Assembly (NCBI RefSeq): GCF_014529535.1
Contig: NW_023503369.1
Location: forward strand, 1 to 64,000
From: Bradysia coprophila
Taxonomy: Eukaryota; Arthropoda; Insecta; Diptera; Sciaridae
Reading direction: 5' to 3'
DNA: 64,000 nucleotides
Shown: piece by piece, positions 33,721-43,528 of the stretch
How positions within the stretch are numbered: the stretch's first letter is position 1
How the letters are laid out: each line of letters starts with the position of its first letter
Notes under the pieces: model-generated
Seen by the model: the letters and a program-made list of their open reading frames with translations, nothing else
Databases searched by the model: none
What the model was told of the DNA's origin: nothing
Position numbers and translations under genes: made by a program

Positions 33721-35941
33721 TTTAGATTTATCAGGGTGGGACGATCACCTAGGTGATCTTGAAACACAGATCTTGTGATCCTTTGTTTCCTTCCCGGTCA
33801 TCATTTAAATCAAGACAACCTTCCGGTCGCCGCCAGGAATCTGTCCAAAGTGGCAGGTCCCAGGGCGACAACTTCGGAGGGTTGTACGACGTAATCTCCA
33901 AGGAGCCTGCGTCTTAGTTGAAGAAATTTAGGACATTCACAGATGACGTGTATGCCCGTTTCTTCTTCTAATCCGCAGGAGCACCAAGGAGTCGCCGAGA
34001 GCCTTAGCTTATTGAGGTGCCGATTCAGCCCGCAGTGTCCAGTAATTGCACCAACCACTCTCCTTATGCATTTCCGGTCCATGCTGAGCAAATCTTTAGC
34101 CCATCTAGCGTTCGGCCTCGGGAAGAATCGCTTCGTGTGAGCGCCTCCCTCGTACGCATTCCAGCGCTCCAAGTGTTTACCCTCCACCCATTTCGATCTC
34201 GCTTTTGCGCATATCGAATCGGGTATAGGTAGGTACGGTTCAAGCCCGTCTACGAGAGCAGCAGAGCCTGCTTTGGCAAGCTCATCCGCCTTCTCGTTTC
34301 CATCCACGCCAGAGTGTGCGGGGACCCAAACCAAGCAAATCCGGTTATTTTGACCCACCGAGTTTAGGTAGTCTTTACATTCTTTGATTAGCTTGGAGAT
34401 CGTTACGGGTGACGATATTGCTTTTATCATCCCCTCGTTATCGATACAGACCGTTATGTCCTCTCCTTGCGTTCCCAAAGGCAGAGCTTCTTGAACTCCT
34501 TTGAGCACTGCGAAGACTTCCGCCTGGGGGACGCTGGCAAACTTACCCAGGTGGAACCAGCTGCCTTCTTCGCTTTCTGGTCTGAAAACGCCGGCTCCGG
34601 TCCCTACCGAGGTTTTAGATCCGTCGGTAAATATGACTTTACCTTCCCTATGCAGATCTGTGGGCCAGCCGTTTAGCCAGTCCTGTCTGCCTGGGAACCT
34701 AACATCAAAGTTCCTGGTAAAGTCAACTACCGGCGTCAGCCTGTCCCTAGGCATGCTAAACACAGGATTCGCAATCACGTTCCTGATTTTTCCATGCCCC
34801 TGCAGGAAATTCGGCGTCCACCAGCCATTTTGCGCTAGCCTGTCTGCTGTGGCAGACGCTCTGGCCTTAATTACCAGGTCCAGAGGTGGCAAATTTAGTA
34901 GCACTTCCATGGCCGCAGTCGCCGTGGTTTTCATGGCTCCAGTAACACAGATGCATACTAGCCTCTGAATATCACCCAGTTCCTTCCTAGCTCTTTCGAT
35001 GTCGAGTCTAGGCCACCATACCACGGAACCGTGACTCACCATGGGTCTAATGACAGCCTCATATAGCCACAGAATAGCCTGCGACCTTAGACCCCAGTTC
35101 CTCCCAAAGGAGTTCCTGCAGATCCAAAAAGCCGCTAGAGCCTTCTGCGCCTTGTTCTTTACATGCGCTATCCAGTTGAGTTTGCTGTCAAGTATGACCC
35201 CAAGGTACTTTACCTGAGAAGAGAGCGCTAAGTCAACATTAAAGAGCCTCGTATTACCCACGAGGTCGGATCCTTTGTGCCTTCTGCTGAACAACACTAG
35301 GTCCGTTTTTCCTGGGTTAACTCTAAGCCCTTTCGCGCTACACCAGCGCTCCACTATCTTCAGTGCGACTCTGACCCGATCGCCTAGCGTACTCTCAAAG
35401 CTTCCTCTGACTAGGATCGTTAGATCATCCGAGTAGCCTTGGGCGTAGATTCCCTCATCGACCAGTTCTTTGATGAGAGAGTCCACTACCATACACCATA
35501 GGATCGGTGAAAGGATACCGCCTTGCGGACATCCTTTTGCTACCCAGAGATTGGTCTTCTGACCACACACATTGGCCTCCACCGACCTGTCTCTGAGCAT
35601 GTTACTGACCCATCTCACAACCATACGTCCGACTCCCCTTTCCTCCAGCGCTCGGCGGATAATGTCAAAGCCCGTGTTGTCGAAGGCCCCTTCGATGTCC
35701 ATGAAACATCCCAGGGCCACTTCGCCAATTACGAGCGACTGTTCCACTTTTGCTACCAGTTTGTGCAACGCAGAGTCCGTTGACTTACCTACCTGGTAGG
35801 CATGCTGGTTGATGTGCAGCGGGTATCGCTTCAGCACTTCATCCCTGATATAAAAATCGATCAGCCTCTCCAACGTTTTTTGGACGAAAGATGTGAGACT
35901 GATTGGTCTGAAGTCTTTAGCTCCACAGTGAGATGGTTACA
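33721..35941 (-). mobile_element. 5'-truncated LINE (RT + RNase H) inserted in the inverted-repeat element
   Basis: Comparison with the empty copy at 55960-56040 places the junctions near 33721 and 35941. The 5' truncation falls just upstream of a KDFRPISLTSF motif. No clear target duplication is seen; a few target bases seem lost. It is younger than the host element. Confidence 0.8.
33810..35873 (-). CDS. LINE ORF2 C-terminal polyprotein: reverse transcriptase, RNase H, Cys motif
   Basis: An uninterrupted frame of 687 codons that continues upstream to about 35935 as PSHCGAKDFRPISL and has no own ATG. RT motifs: CFMDIEGAFDNTG (A), GCPQGGILSPILW (B), GYSDDLTILV (C, YSDD), LRVNPGKTDLVLF and KYLGVILDSKLNW. 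RNase H: FTDGSKTSVGTGAG, PQAEVFAVLKG, CIDNEG and WVPAHSGVDGNEKADELAK. A CSCGLEEETGIHVICEC zinc-like motif follows. Having both domains points to the R1/LOA/I group of insect LINEs; I cannot place it more finely. The endonuclease and ORF1 are missing through 5' truncation. The intact frame suggests recent insertion. Confidence 0.9.
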   Translation of the reverse strand: MERLIDFYIRDEVLKRYPLHINQHAYQVGKSTDSALHKLVAKVEQSLVIGEVALGCFMDIEGAFDNTGFDIIRRALEERGVGRMVVRWVSNMLRDRSVEANVCGQKTNLWVAKGCPQGGILSPILWCMVVDSLIKELVDEGIYAQGYSDDLTILVRGSFESTLGDRVRVALKIVERWCSAKGLRVNPGKTDLVLFSRRHKGSDLVGNTRLFNVDLALSSQVKYLGVILDSKLNWIAHVKNKAQKALAAFWICRNSFGRNWGLRSQAILWLYEAVIRPMVSHGSVVWWPRLDIERARKELGDIQRLVCICVTGAMKTTATAAMEVLLNLPPLDLVIKARASATADRLAQNGWWTPNFLQGHGKIRNVIANPVFSMPRDRLTPVVDFTRNFDVRFPGRQDWLNGWPTDLHREGKVIFTDGSKTSVGTGAGVFRPESEEGSWFHLGKFASVPQAEVFAVLKGVQEALPLGTQGEDITVCIDNEGMIKAISSPVTISKLIKECKDYLNSVGQNNRICLVWVPAHSGVDGNEKADELAKAGSAALVDGLEPYLPIPDSICAKARSKWVEGKHLERWNAYEGGAHTKRFFPRPNARWAKDLLSMDRKCIRRVVGAITGHCGLNRHLNKLRLSATPWCSCGLEEETGIHVICECPKFLQLRRRLLGDYVVQPSEVVALGPATLDRFLAATGRLS

Positions 35942-36382
35942 CGTCCAGCGGATATTTTCATCCAGGACGATATTATCATCAAAAAAACGATAGTATCATC
36001 AAAAAAACGATAGTATCGTCCAAAAAAACGATATTATCGTTTAAAAACGATATTATCGTTTTTTTAAACGATAATATCGTCAAGAAAACGATAATATCGT
36101 CCTGAAAATATTTTAAAATTTATAATTTTAGACGATATTATCGTCCTGGATGAAATTTTTTTGGACGATAATATCGTTTTTTAGACGATAGTATCGTCTA
36201 AAAAACGATACTATCGTTTTTTGGACGATACTATCGTCTAAAAAACGATACTATCGTCTAAAAAACGATAATATCGTCCAAAAAACGATACTATCGTTTT
36301 TTAGACGATACTACGTCTAAAAAACGATAATATCGTTCCTGACGATATTGACCGTGTAGTTATGTCGCCTCATCCAACAAGA

Positions 36383-37599
36383 AGTATCATTTCCATCATT
36401 TTCCCCATTGTTAAGTAATGCACTATTAATTCAGTTGCTACGGTCAGAAATTGTTCGTGAGAATGTTTTCGTTAATTTTCACGATTTTTTGAATTTTTTT
36501 TTTGATGGAGAAATTTCATAATCATCACGATGTTTGCGAATCGTAGAAATCACACAATTCGTGAAAATTATAGAATAATGTGTTACGTACCTGCGGGAAA
36601 ATTTGCTTACTCACAAGGGGGAAGTTTGTATCCAGAGCCGAAGGCGATTACTATTACATGCTAGCGTCACAAAAAGTGATGCAAAGTGCACTTTACCGCG
36701 CGCAGACATGCAAAAATACTGAAATTTAATGGACAAGTTTTCGAAAAATTTCGTTAAAGGTAGGGTTCTGATCTACGGCTCATAATCCGGTTTTATTTTC
36801 GACCGAATCATTATCCTATGTGGTCAAGACTTAGTAGCACTTTTATTTATTCCATTCGTTAAGGTCACGGTTTACACAATTGTTCATTCAAGCTTTATTT
36901 GGGATTCTGTGGAATGTTGCAAATCAATTGAGGTTAGTAACTACAGCACTCTATTTGCACAGAAATGTGTTTACATACGAAAATTAATACCACAAGTGTT
37001 ATAAAGAGATTTATGAAATCAAATTTATAGCATATCGTAAAGATAGCTGCGTTAAGTGAACCCCAGCTCCACTAGTCCCACAGCAGGTATATTGTAGTGT
37101 ATATATGTGAGCAAAAATATTTACTGATTAGATCAAGAGTTTCTTCAATATTTATTACAAAAAATTTAATGTTGCAGCATGTCGTCGTCGTCGTCACAAT
37201 GAAAACAATTTTTTTTTTTCATTTGTTACAAATATGATGAGGGAAAAACGTCCATGAACTTATCTCCATTATTTTTATTTTAAATTAATTTCTTTTTTTA
37301 TTTGTCTCTTGTTAATCAAAACAGTCTGCGTGGAATTTGAGGGTAATGTGCTTATGTTTTTGTTGGATATAATCAATTTGCATTAGTACGCCGAATAAAC
37401 AACAGTTTTCGTAATCTATCGTTTTGACAGCGCGATAACATTGAAGTGGTTTTTGGGTGGATTGTGAACCTTACACTTCTCGTTTTGCTTTAACCATTAC
37501 TTGAGGTTAAAATTGTTTCCAGTATAAGGTCAATGTAAAAACAATGTCTCTCGCAAGGTTGTGTTAAATCAATTTCAAAGCATCGGCCCAACAACCGAA
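36383..37599. other. AT-rich intergenic region
   Basis: No gene recognised. A GTCGTCGTCGTC microsatellite occurs near 37183. Confidence 0.4.
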
Positions 37600-37607
37600 A
37601 TGGACAG

Positions 37608-38431
37608 TAGGGCGTATCGAATTTTGCAAATTTTAAGGACCGCGATAGCCTGTGTGCGGAAAACGTATATCATCGAAAACTGTGTCCGGGCATGTGGTTG
37701 ATGGATCCAATGGAGCCATGGAAGAAGTCCCCCCGGGCGACTTTAAGTTTCCGAATGTTCTAATTTGGAAAGTTGAGAGTATGTTTGAAAACAATTTTCT
37801 AGCGGAATGTAGAGCTTTGAAAACTCTACAAAACTACCGAAGAAACCGATGGTCCAAAAGGTGTCACTGCCAAGATTGCCTAACATCGAAAATGTGACCT
37901 TTTGGTTTTTGACTTATATTTCCTGAGAGACAAATGATTTTGTTTAGCCTGTGGTATGAGGTGGTAGAGGAGGTCGAGCACTACCAGTACACTAGGCATG
38001 TCCCGATCGGATATACTCTTGAAATCACTTTTATAACATTTGTGAATGGAATTTTTAATAGTGGCCACGTCGCCCACGAAGCAAGTGCAGACACAGCAAC
38101 CGCTACTGGTGAGTCGGAAATATAAGTCAAAAACCAAAAGGTCACATTTTCGATGTTAATCAATCTTGGCAATGGCACCTTTTGGACCATCGGTTTCTTC
38201 GGTAGATTTGTAGAGTTTTCAAAGCTCTACATCCCGCTAGAACATTGTTTTCAAAAATACTCTCAACTTTCCGAATTATGACCATCGGAAACTGAAAGCC
38301 GCCCGGTGGGACTTCTTCCATGGCTCCATCGGATTCATCAACCACACGCCCGGACACAGTTTTCGATGATCTACGTTTTCCGCACACAGGCTATCGCGGT
38401 CCTTAAAATTTGCAAAATTCGATACGCCCTA
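37608..38431. mobile_element. hAT-like fold-back MITE, copy 2
   Basis: Starts TAGGGCGTATCG, ends CGATACGCCCTA, with an exact 8-bp duplication ATGGACAG (37600-37607, 38432-38439). Arms of about 250-300 bp fold back on each other. Confidence 0.9.
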
Positions 38432-38439
38432 ATGGACAG

Positions 38440-41317
38440 AGACCATAGATATCAAATAAGACATCGAATAAGACAACGACAACTGATAAATTGATTAAAC
38501 CAGAGCCGAAATATTATCTTCAATATAATCGAGATACTGTACACTACATTCTCTAACTAAGTTATTTGGTTCAGCTAGTCAAGGTTTGATACTTTTCGTA
38601 ATTATTATCGGCTGTGTATTCGTTTTCGGAATTTCTACATTCAAAGTATTATAGAAAATGTACCCCGTGTAAATACAGAAACAGATGCTGAGCTGCGGAT
38701 TAAATTTGTATGAACAACAATTAATTTCTTTCTAGTAATGGAACTTGCTAACACGCGTCTGTGATTCCTATGCCTTTTTCGGTGACTGAGATGCCTAAAG
38801 CCTTCCATATTTAACTCTAATAAACCATAAAAGAGCTTTGAACTTCGATTTCTTAAAACTCAAACCTTCATGAAAGTTGCACAGCTGAATAAATAGAAGT
38901 TTCGTTAAAAAACCAAAAAATATATTGAAATAATGGTAAACGAGTCGTTTACAGACCGATAAGGTAACGTTAGCACGTATCATATACGTATATTTTAGTG
39001 GTATAGGTTCTTTATTTGAGCTCGGCAAAACTAACAAGTTGTAATTGATTGATCAAAAGTTTACGTAATATATTTCTTTCCATTTTCTGCTAATTGGAAA
39101 AACAAAATTTAGCACTCTGCTGTTTTGAACAGGCACACATAGATAGAGACAATGCTTAAACCACCTAGATACACAAAAATGTAATCATGGCCTTGCCGAT
39201 AGCCAAACTGTCTTTATCGATAAATCCGAAATGGTTAATTGAATATCGTAAAAATAACATTTTTGTTTTGCGTATCCGCACAAATATACAATATGTCACT
39301 CATCATGTAATGCCAAATTTTCGTTTTCACAGTGCAAACAAAAAGAATTTTGCATAATATAAAAATGCACATCACCTAAACCATAATAAAAGAGCAGAGG
39401 CTAGCTGATTAAGACTGAATATATCAGCGAAATTAATCACATTACTAAAGTAAATAAGGTCACGTCCAAATCGTCCAAATACAAAGAATAATTTTGCGAT
39501 TAGCACCAACTTCTTTATATCTTTTAACTGACTAAATCCAAGACAATCGATAAAGAACATGTGTGTTACATTATTTGTAAGTATATAATACTAAGTCAGC
39601 AAATTGAGATATCTTACCGAAATACTACTACACAACTAAAAATAGCGTGGTAAAAATGTGGATTCGTTAAAAAAAAAGTCGTTTACAACGCTGCAGGGAG
39701 ATACAAAAATTATGATCTGTTCTGATAAGATGTAAATATTTGTTTATGAAAAGAAATAAAAAAAGAATTACTTGTACACGTCTCGTTTGCACTATTTGCC
39801 GTTGCCAAGACGAATATTTGGCATGATGTTATTATGTGCTAAGAGATTTAGATATCAACAAAGGTTTCGTAGTTCGTATAAAAAGAATTGGTAAGAAATG
39901 ACATTTTATATTCATATTTTAAGAACTTCTATGACCAATATTATGACCTTATGATGCACTTAATAGTCGAGTATATGAAAATAAATATAAATGCACAAAA
40001 TTGTCTCGCCAATATTTAATTTGCTACACCCTTTATTATTACGTCTTTATCAGTTCTATAAAAAAATAAAATTGTTACAGAGTGTTGTAAGTTCGTATAC
40101 GCTCATTTGTTCGTAAATATAAATAATATTTTAATCATCAAATCATCATCATAAAACACTGGAAAATTGGCACAACATTGGAGGATACAAAAATAGATAA
40201 CATGAAGACACATTCATATCATATCCCTAAGACAAATAAATTACCAACATTTCGTCAATTCGGAACAACGTACCTTTTTCCTCAGACTTGTTTTTGCTTC
40301 ACATTAATTTAGGTAAGAATCGGTAAAAATAATTCGTGAAAAATGACATAACACTTTTCAGTGTTTATTGTTGGTTGAATTATTCATTTACCCTAAATTT
40401 ACACACAAACAAGGTTTAGTTCGTTCACTAGATTTAATTTTTTTGTAATTATTTTCCTTTAATAAATTTGTTGTTTTTGTTTTCTTTCAAGGAACGTACT
40501 AATTTCAGCAAAATATTTATAATACGAACTGCGTGAAGTTTTGAATGATATAAGCGCCGATGGCAGTAAATTAATTTCGAAAATTTTCGGAATAAAATAT
40601 GTGTTCTGGTACCTCTTCACCCGTGTAATGTATGCTATTCACAAAGTTTTTTTTTTTGTTCAATTTATCATAAATTCAGTTGTGTAAACAGTAATTAAAG
40701 CATTGCAGTGTATATTGGTTTCTTCCAAGGCCGTTCAAAATGTCATTCGTCATCCACATAGAAGCCAACACAACCTCACTTTGAAGTTTTAACGAACAAA
40801 TTTGTTTAAGTTGCGTTTATGTTTGCTTCTGTGGATGACGGTCGGTTGTTTTCGGCCTGTCAAAATTCTTTTTTACCGTACAATGGAAGAAACCTATACT
40901 GAATTTGAAAACTTTGGGTGTCAGCTGCGCATCTGTATTGGCGATACTTTCAAAGCATCCAAAAAAAATACTACCGTTCGCTCATCCTGTCTGCATATGT
41001 AATATTCCTTATATTGGTAACAAAAACTCTTAAAACCATTTAAACTTTTGATGAATTGAAAGCAAAGTATTGTCGGATTACGGATATTTAGTTGATATGA
41101 GCCAGGGTAGTCCTTGCAGTATACATAACTTAACAGTATTTTTGAGTATAAGCTTTTGGTATAACAATTTTCTAAAAGCTTTGGTTAAGTTTAGTCTGAT
41201 TAGTAATCACATTCGGTTCTTTATTTCAAATCTAGTACAAAACCGATTTTTCGAAAACAGCTGTCCGATCACAACAGAAATATTTTTACCAACAAATTAG
41301 CAATAACTTGAAACGAA
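38440..41317. other. AT-rich intergenic region
   Basis: No gene recognised in 2.9 kb apart from a small fold-back at 40705-40901. Confidence 0.4.
40705..40901. repeat. Imperfect fold-back element
   Basis: Outer arms CAGTGTATATTGGTTTCTTCC and its inverse near 40885-40901, inner arms CGTCATCCACA-AGAAGC near 40748-40765 and their inverse near 40828-40845. A diverged short MITE is likely. Confidence 0.55.
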
Positions 41318-43364
41318 ATGGGTTTCTTTAAAAATAATCAAGTTTTACTGGTGATGGTCCCTTTAATAGTTGGATCTCATTTTGCATGGGGCGCTCTACA
41401 AAATGATAAGAGGTTCGTTTCAGAAGAAGAGAAGAAGGGGCAGCCACTTTTTGAGGTGAGTACTTTGTTCTGGTTATTCAAGGTTAAAAAGCTTATAACA
41501 TCGTAGCAGCGGCACTTTATCCTATCGGTTTCACGTTTCAATATTTGTATCGGTTTAATGATAAGAAATCTGTTATACTCATGTTTTTGTGTCCTTATAA
41601 TTTCTGAACGACATTCATACTCGTTACTCATCGGAAATGTAACATTCGTTCTTGAAACGACGTAGAAAATTGATTCGGAACGTTCAGACTTGCTAGGCAC
41701 TAGGGCATATCGAATTTTTAGAATTTTAAGGGCCGCGATACCCTGTGTGCGGAAAACGTAGATCATTGAAAACTAATTCCAGGCATATGGTTGATGGATC
41801 CGAAGGTGCCCGGGAAGAAGTCCCCCCGGACGACTTTAACTTTCAAATGGTCATAACTCGGAAAGTTGAGAGTATTTCTGAAAACAATGTTCTAGCAGGA
41901 TGTAGAGCGTTAAAAACTCTACAAAACTGCCAAAGAAACCGATGGTCCAAAAGGTGTGTCTGTCGAGGTTTTCTAACATCGAAAGTTCGACATTTTCGTT
42001 TTTGACTTTTTTTTCCTGAGAGACAAATTATTATGTTTAGCTTTTGGCATGAGGTTGTAGAGGAGGTCGAGTACTATCAGTACACTAGGCATTGTCCCGG
42101 TCGGCGATCCATCCGAAACCACTTTTTCAACATAAATGAATGAACTTTTTAAGTGTACCCACGTCGCCCACGAAGCCAGTGCAGACACTGTAACCGGTGT
42201 TGCTGAGTCGAGGTAACCTTGGCCAGTAAGTGCACATAATATTCCATAACAGTAGCTGAACTCTTTTACAAAATATTTGGGATAAGTCAAAAACCAAAAT
42301 GTCGAACTTTCGATGTTAGAAAACCTCGACAGACACACCTTTTGGACCATCGGTTTCTCTGGCAGTTTTGTAGAGTTTTTAACGCTCTACATCCTGCTAG
42401 AACATTGTTTTCAAAAATACTCTTAACTTTCCGAGTTATGACCATTTGAAAGTTAAAGTCGTCCGGTGGGACTTCTTCCCGGGCACCTTCGGATCCATCA
42501 ACCATATGCCTGGACTTAGTTTTCAATGATCTACGTTTTCCGCACACAGGCTATCGCGACCCTTAAAATTCTAAAAATTCGATACGCCCTACTAGGCACT
42601 GTTTGAAATTTTTTTATTCCGAAAACTCACTAGACTGTCTACAGTCAATATTGGTATTGGTTGGAATTCCTTTTACCAAATGCATTCAAACCACATAAAA
42701 GCCTATTTGGCCCAAAAGAACATTAAATTATCTTTCAAATGATACCCTACACGACCATGTACGCTTTGTGTACCTCGAGAAATTTCTGTAAGAAAAGTGT
42801 AAGTCTTCGGTTGAAAACTCCAACTGCACATATTTCAGTGTGGATGAATTTTAAACCCAATAAGTCAACCATTCGGCTCAATAGTACATGTGATTACCTT
42901 TCTAATGACACCCCATACGACCTGGTACGGCTCGCGTAACTGGAGAAATTTTTGTAAGAAAATTGCAATTTTTCGGTTTTTGATCACCTTTCACCAGCCA
43001 CACAAACTTCGAAGAATTTTTTTGAAAGTGGTTTTGGCTTCTAGGGTCGAAGTCCTTTTTAGGCACATATAAAAAAGTCCACTGGAAAATGCGTCCGATT
43101 TCGGTAGGCTGTTTTTCAAAAGAATCCCTCACTACCTTCCCTGGCCTCCATCAATTCTGTTAAACAATTTTGAGCGAGCTTGAATATGGATAGAAAGACA
43201 GCTGCCAATATTCGTCCACCGCGAAAAATAGCAAATCGAACTTCAAGCCACCGCAGAACGTATTTGAATTGAGTCATATGGTTAAGAATTTCCATTTAAT
43301 GTTTCAGATTGCTGAGAAAACGTGGAACTATCTGACGAAGAAAGGCAGTGAACCCTCTAACTGA
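41318..43364 (+). CDS. Small single-pass membrane protein, 64 aa
   Basis: Exon 1 (41318..41455) starts MGFFKNNQVLLVMVPLIVG, an N-terminal hydrophobic segment, and continues ALQNDKRFVSEEEKKGQPLFE. A clean donor (GAG/GTGAGT) follows. Exon 2 (43308..43364) after ATGTTTCAG adds IAEKTWNYLTKKGSEPSN and a stop. Both join in phase 0, and a poly(A) signal (CAATAAA) follows near 43420. The layout (short N terminus, one transmembrane helix, charged tail) resembles small mitochondrial inner-membrane assembly factors, but I do not recognise the family. The 1,852-bp intron contains a full hAT-like MITE (41701-42591). Confidence 0.7.
41701..42591. mobile_element. hAT-like fold-back MITE, copy 3 (most complete)
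   Basis: 891 bp; starts TAGGGCATATCG, ends CGATACGCCCTA, with an exact 8-bp duplication CTAGGCAC (41693-41700, 42592-42599). Arms of about 300 bp each contain an open frame beginning MCGKRRSLKT that recurs in all copies because the arms are homologous. There is no transposase. Confidence 0.9.
42740..43140. repeat. Diverged repeat in intron
   Basis: Two related halves share ATGATACCCTACACGACC / ATGACACCCCATACGACC and GAGAAATTTCTGTAAGAAAA / GAGAAATTTTTGTAAGAAAA. The end, TTTCAAAAGAATCCCTC, also occurs at 23338-23354. Confidence 0.5.
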
Positions 43365-43528
43365 TTGGATTGGAAAAGAAATTATTAGTTTTCGGTTGTT
43401 GTTTATTGTTATCGCACATTCAATAAATGTTTCTACTTATGTGTGTCCATAGTCAATATTCGCAGAATTTTTCCTTCTTCATTTTATCAGACAAATCTTT
43501 ACGGAGAGCAGTGACATTTTTGGTTAAA

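Larger units (their letters stand above)
32562..36374. mobile_element. ACGATAATATCGT-rich inverted-repeat element, copy 1, with nested LINE
   Basis: Ends are GGTGGCGGGACATTTCCAC and GTTATGTCGCCTCATC, which share GTCAATATCGTCAGGAACG in inverted orientation. Between them lie dozens of near-palindromes of the ACGATAATATCGT / ACGATAGTATCGT type. A core of about 0.4 kb (33056-33480) is free of them and shared with the copy at 55619. Flanks CAACAATA(A) and CAACAAGA(A) are an imperfect 8-9 bp duplication. A LINE (33721-35941) interrupts the element. No transposase is encoded. Confidence 0.85.

Noticed and set aside
6935-42547. Repeated MCGKRRS... frames as genes
   Set aside because: They lie in the arms of fold-back MITEs. 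Treated as element sequence, though the frame conservation is noted as a finding.
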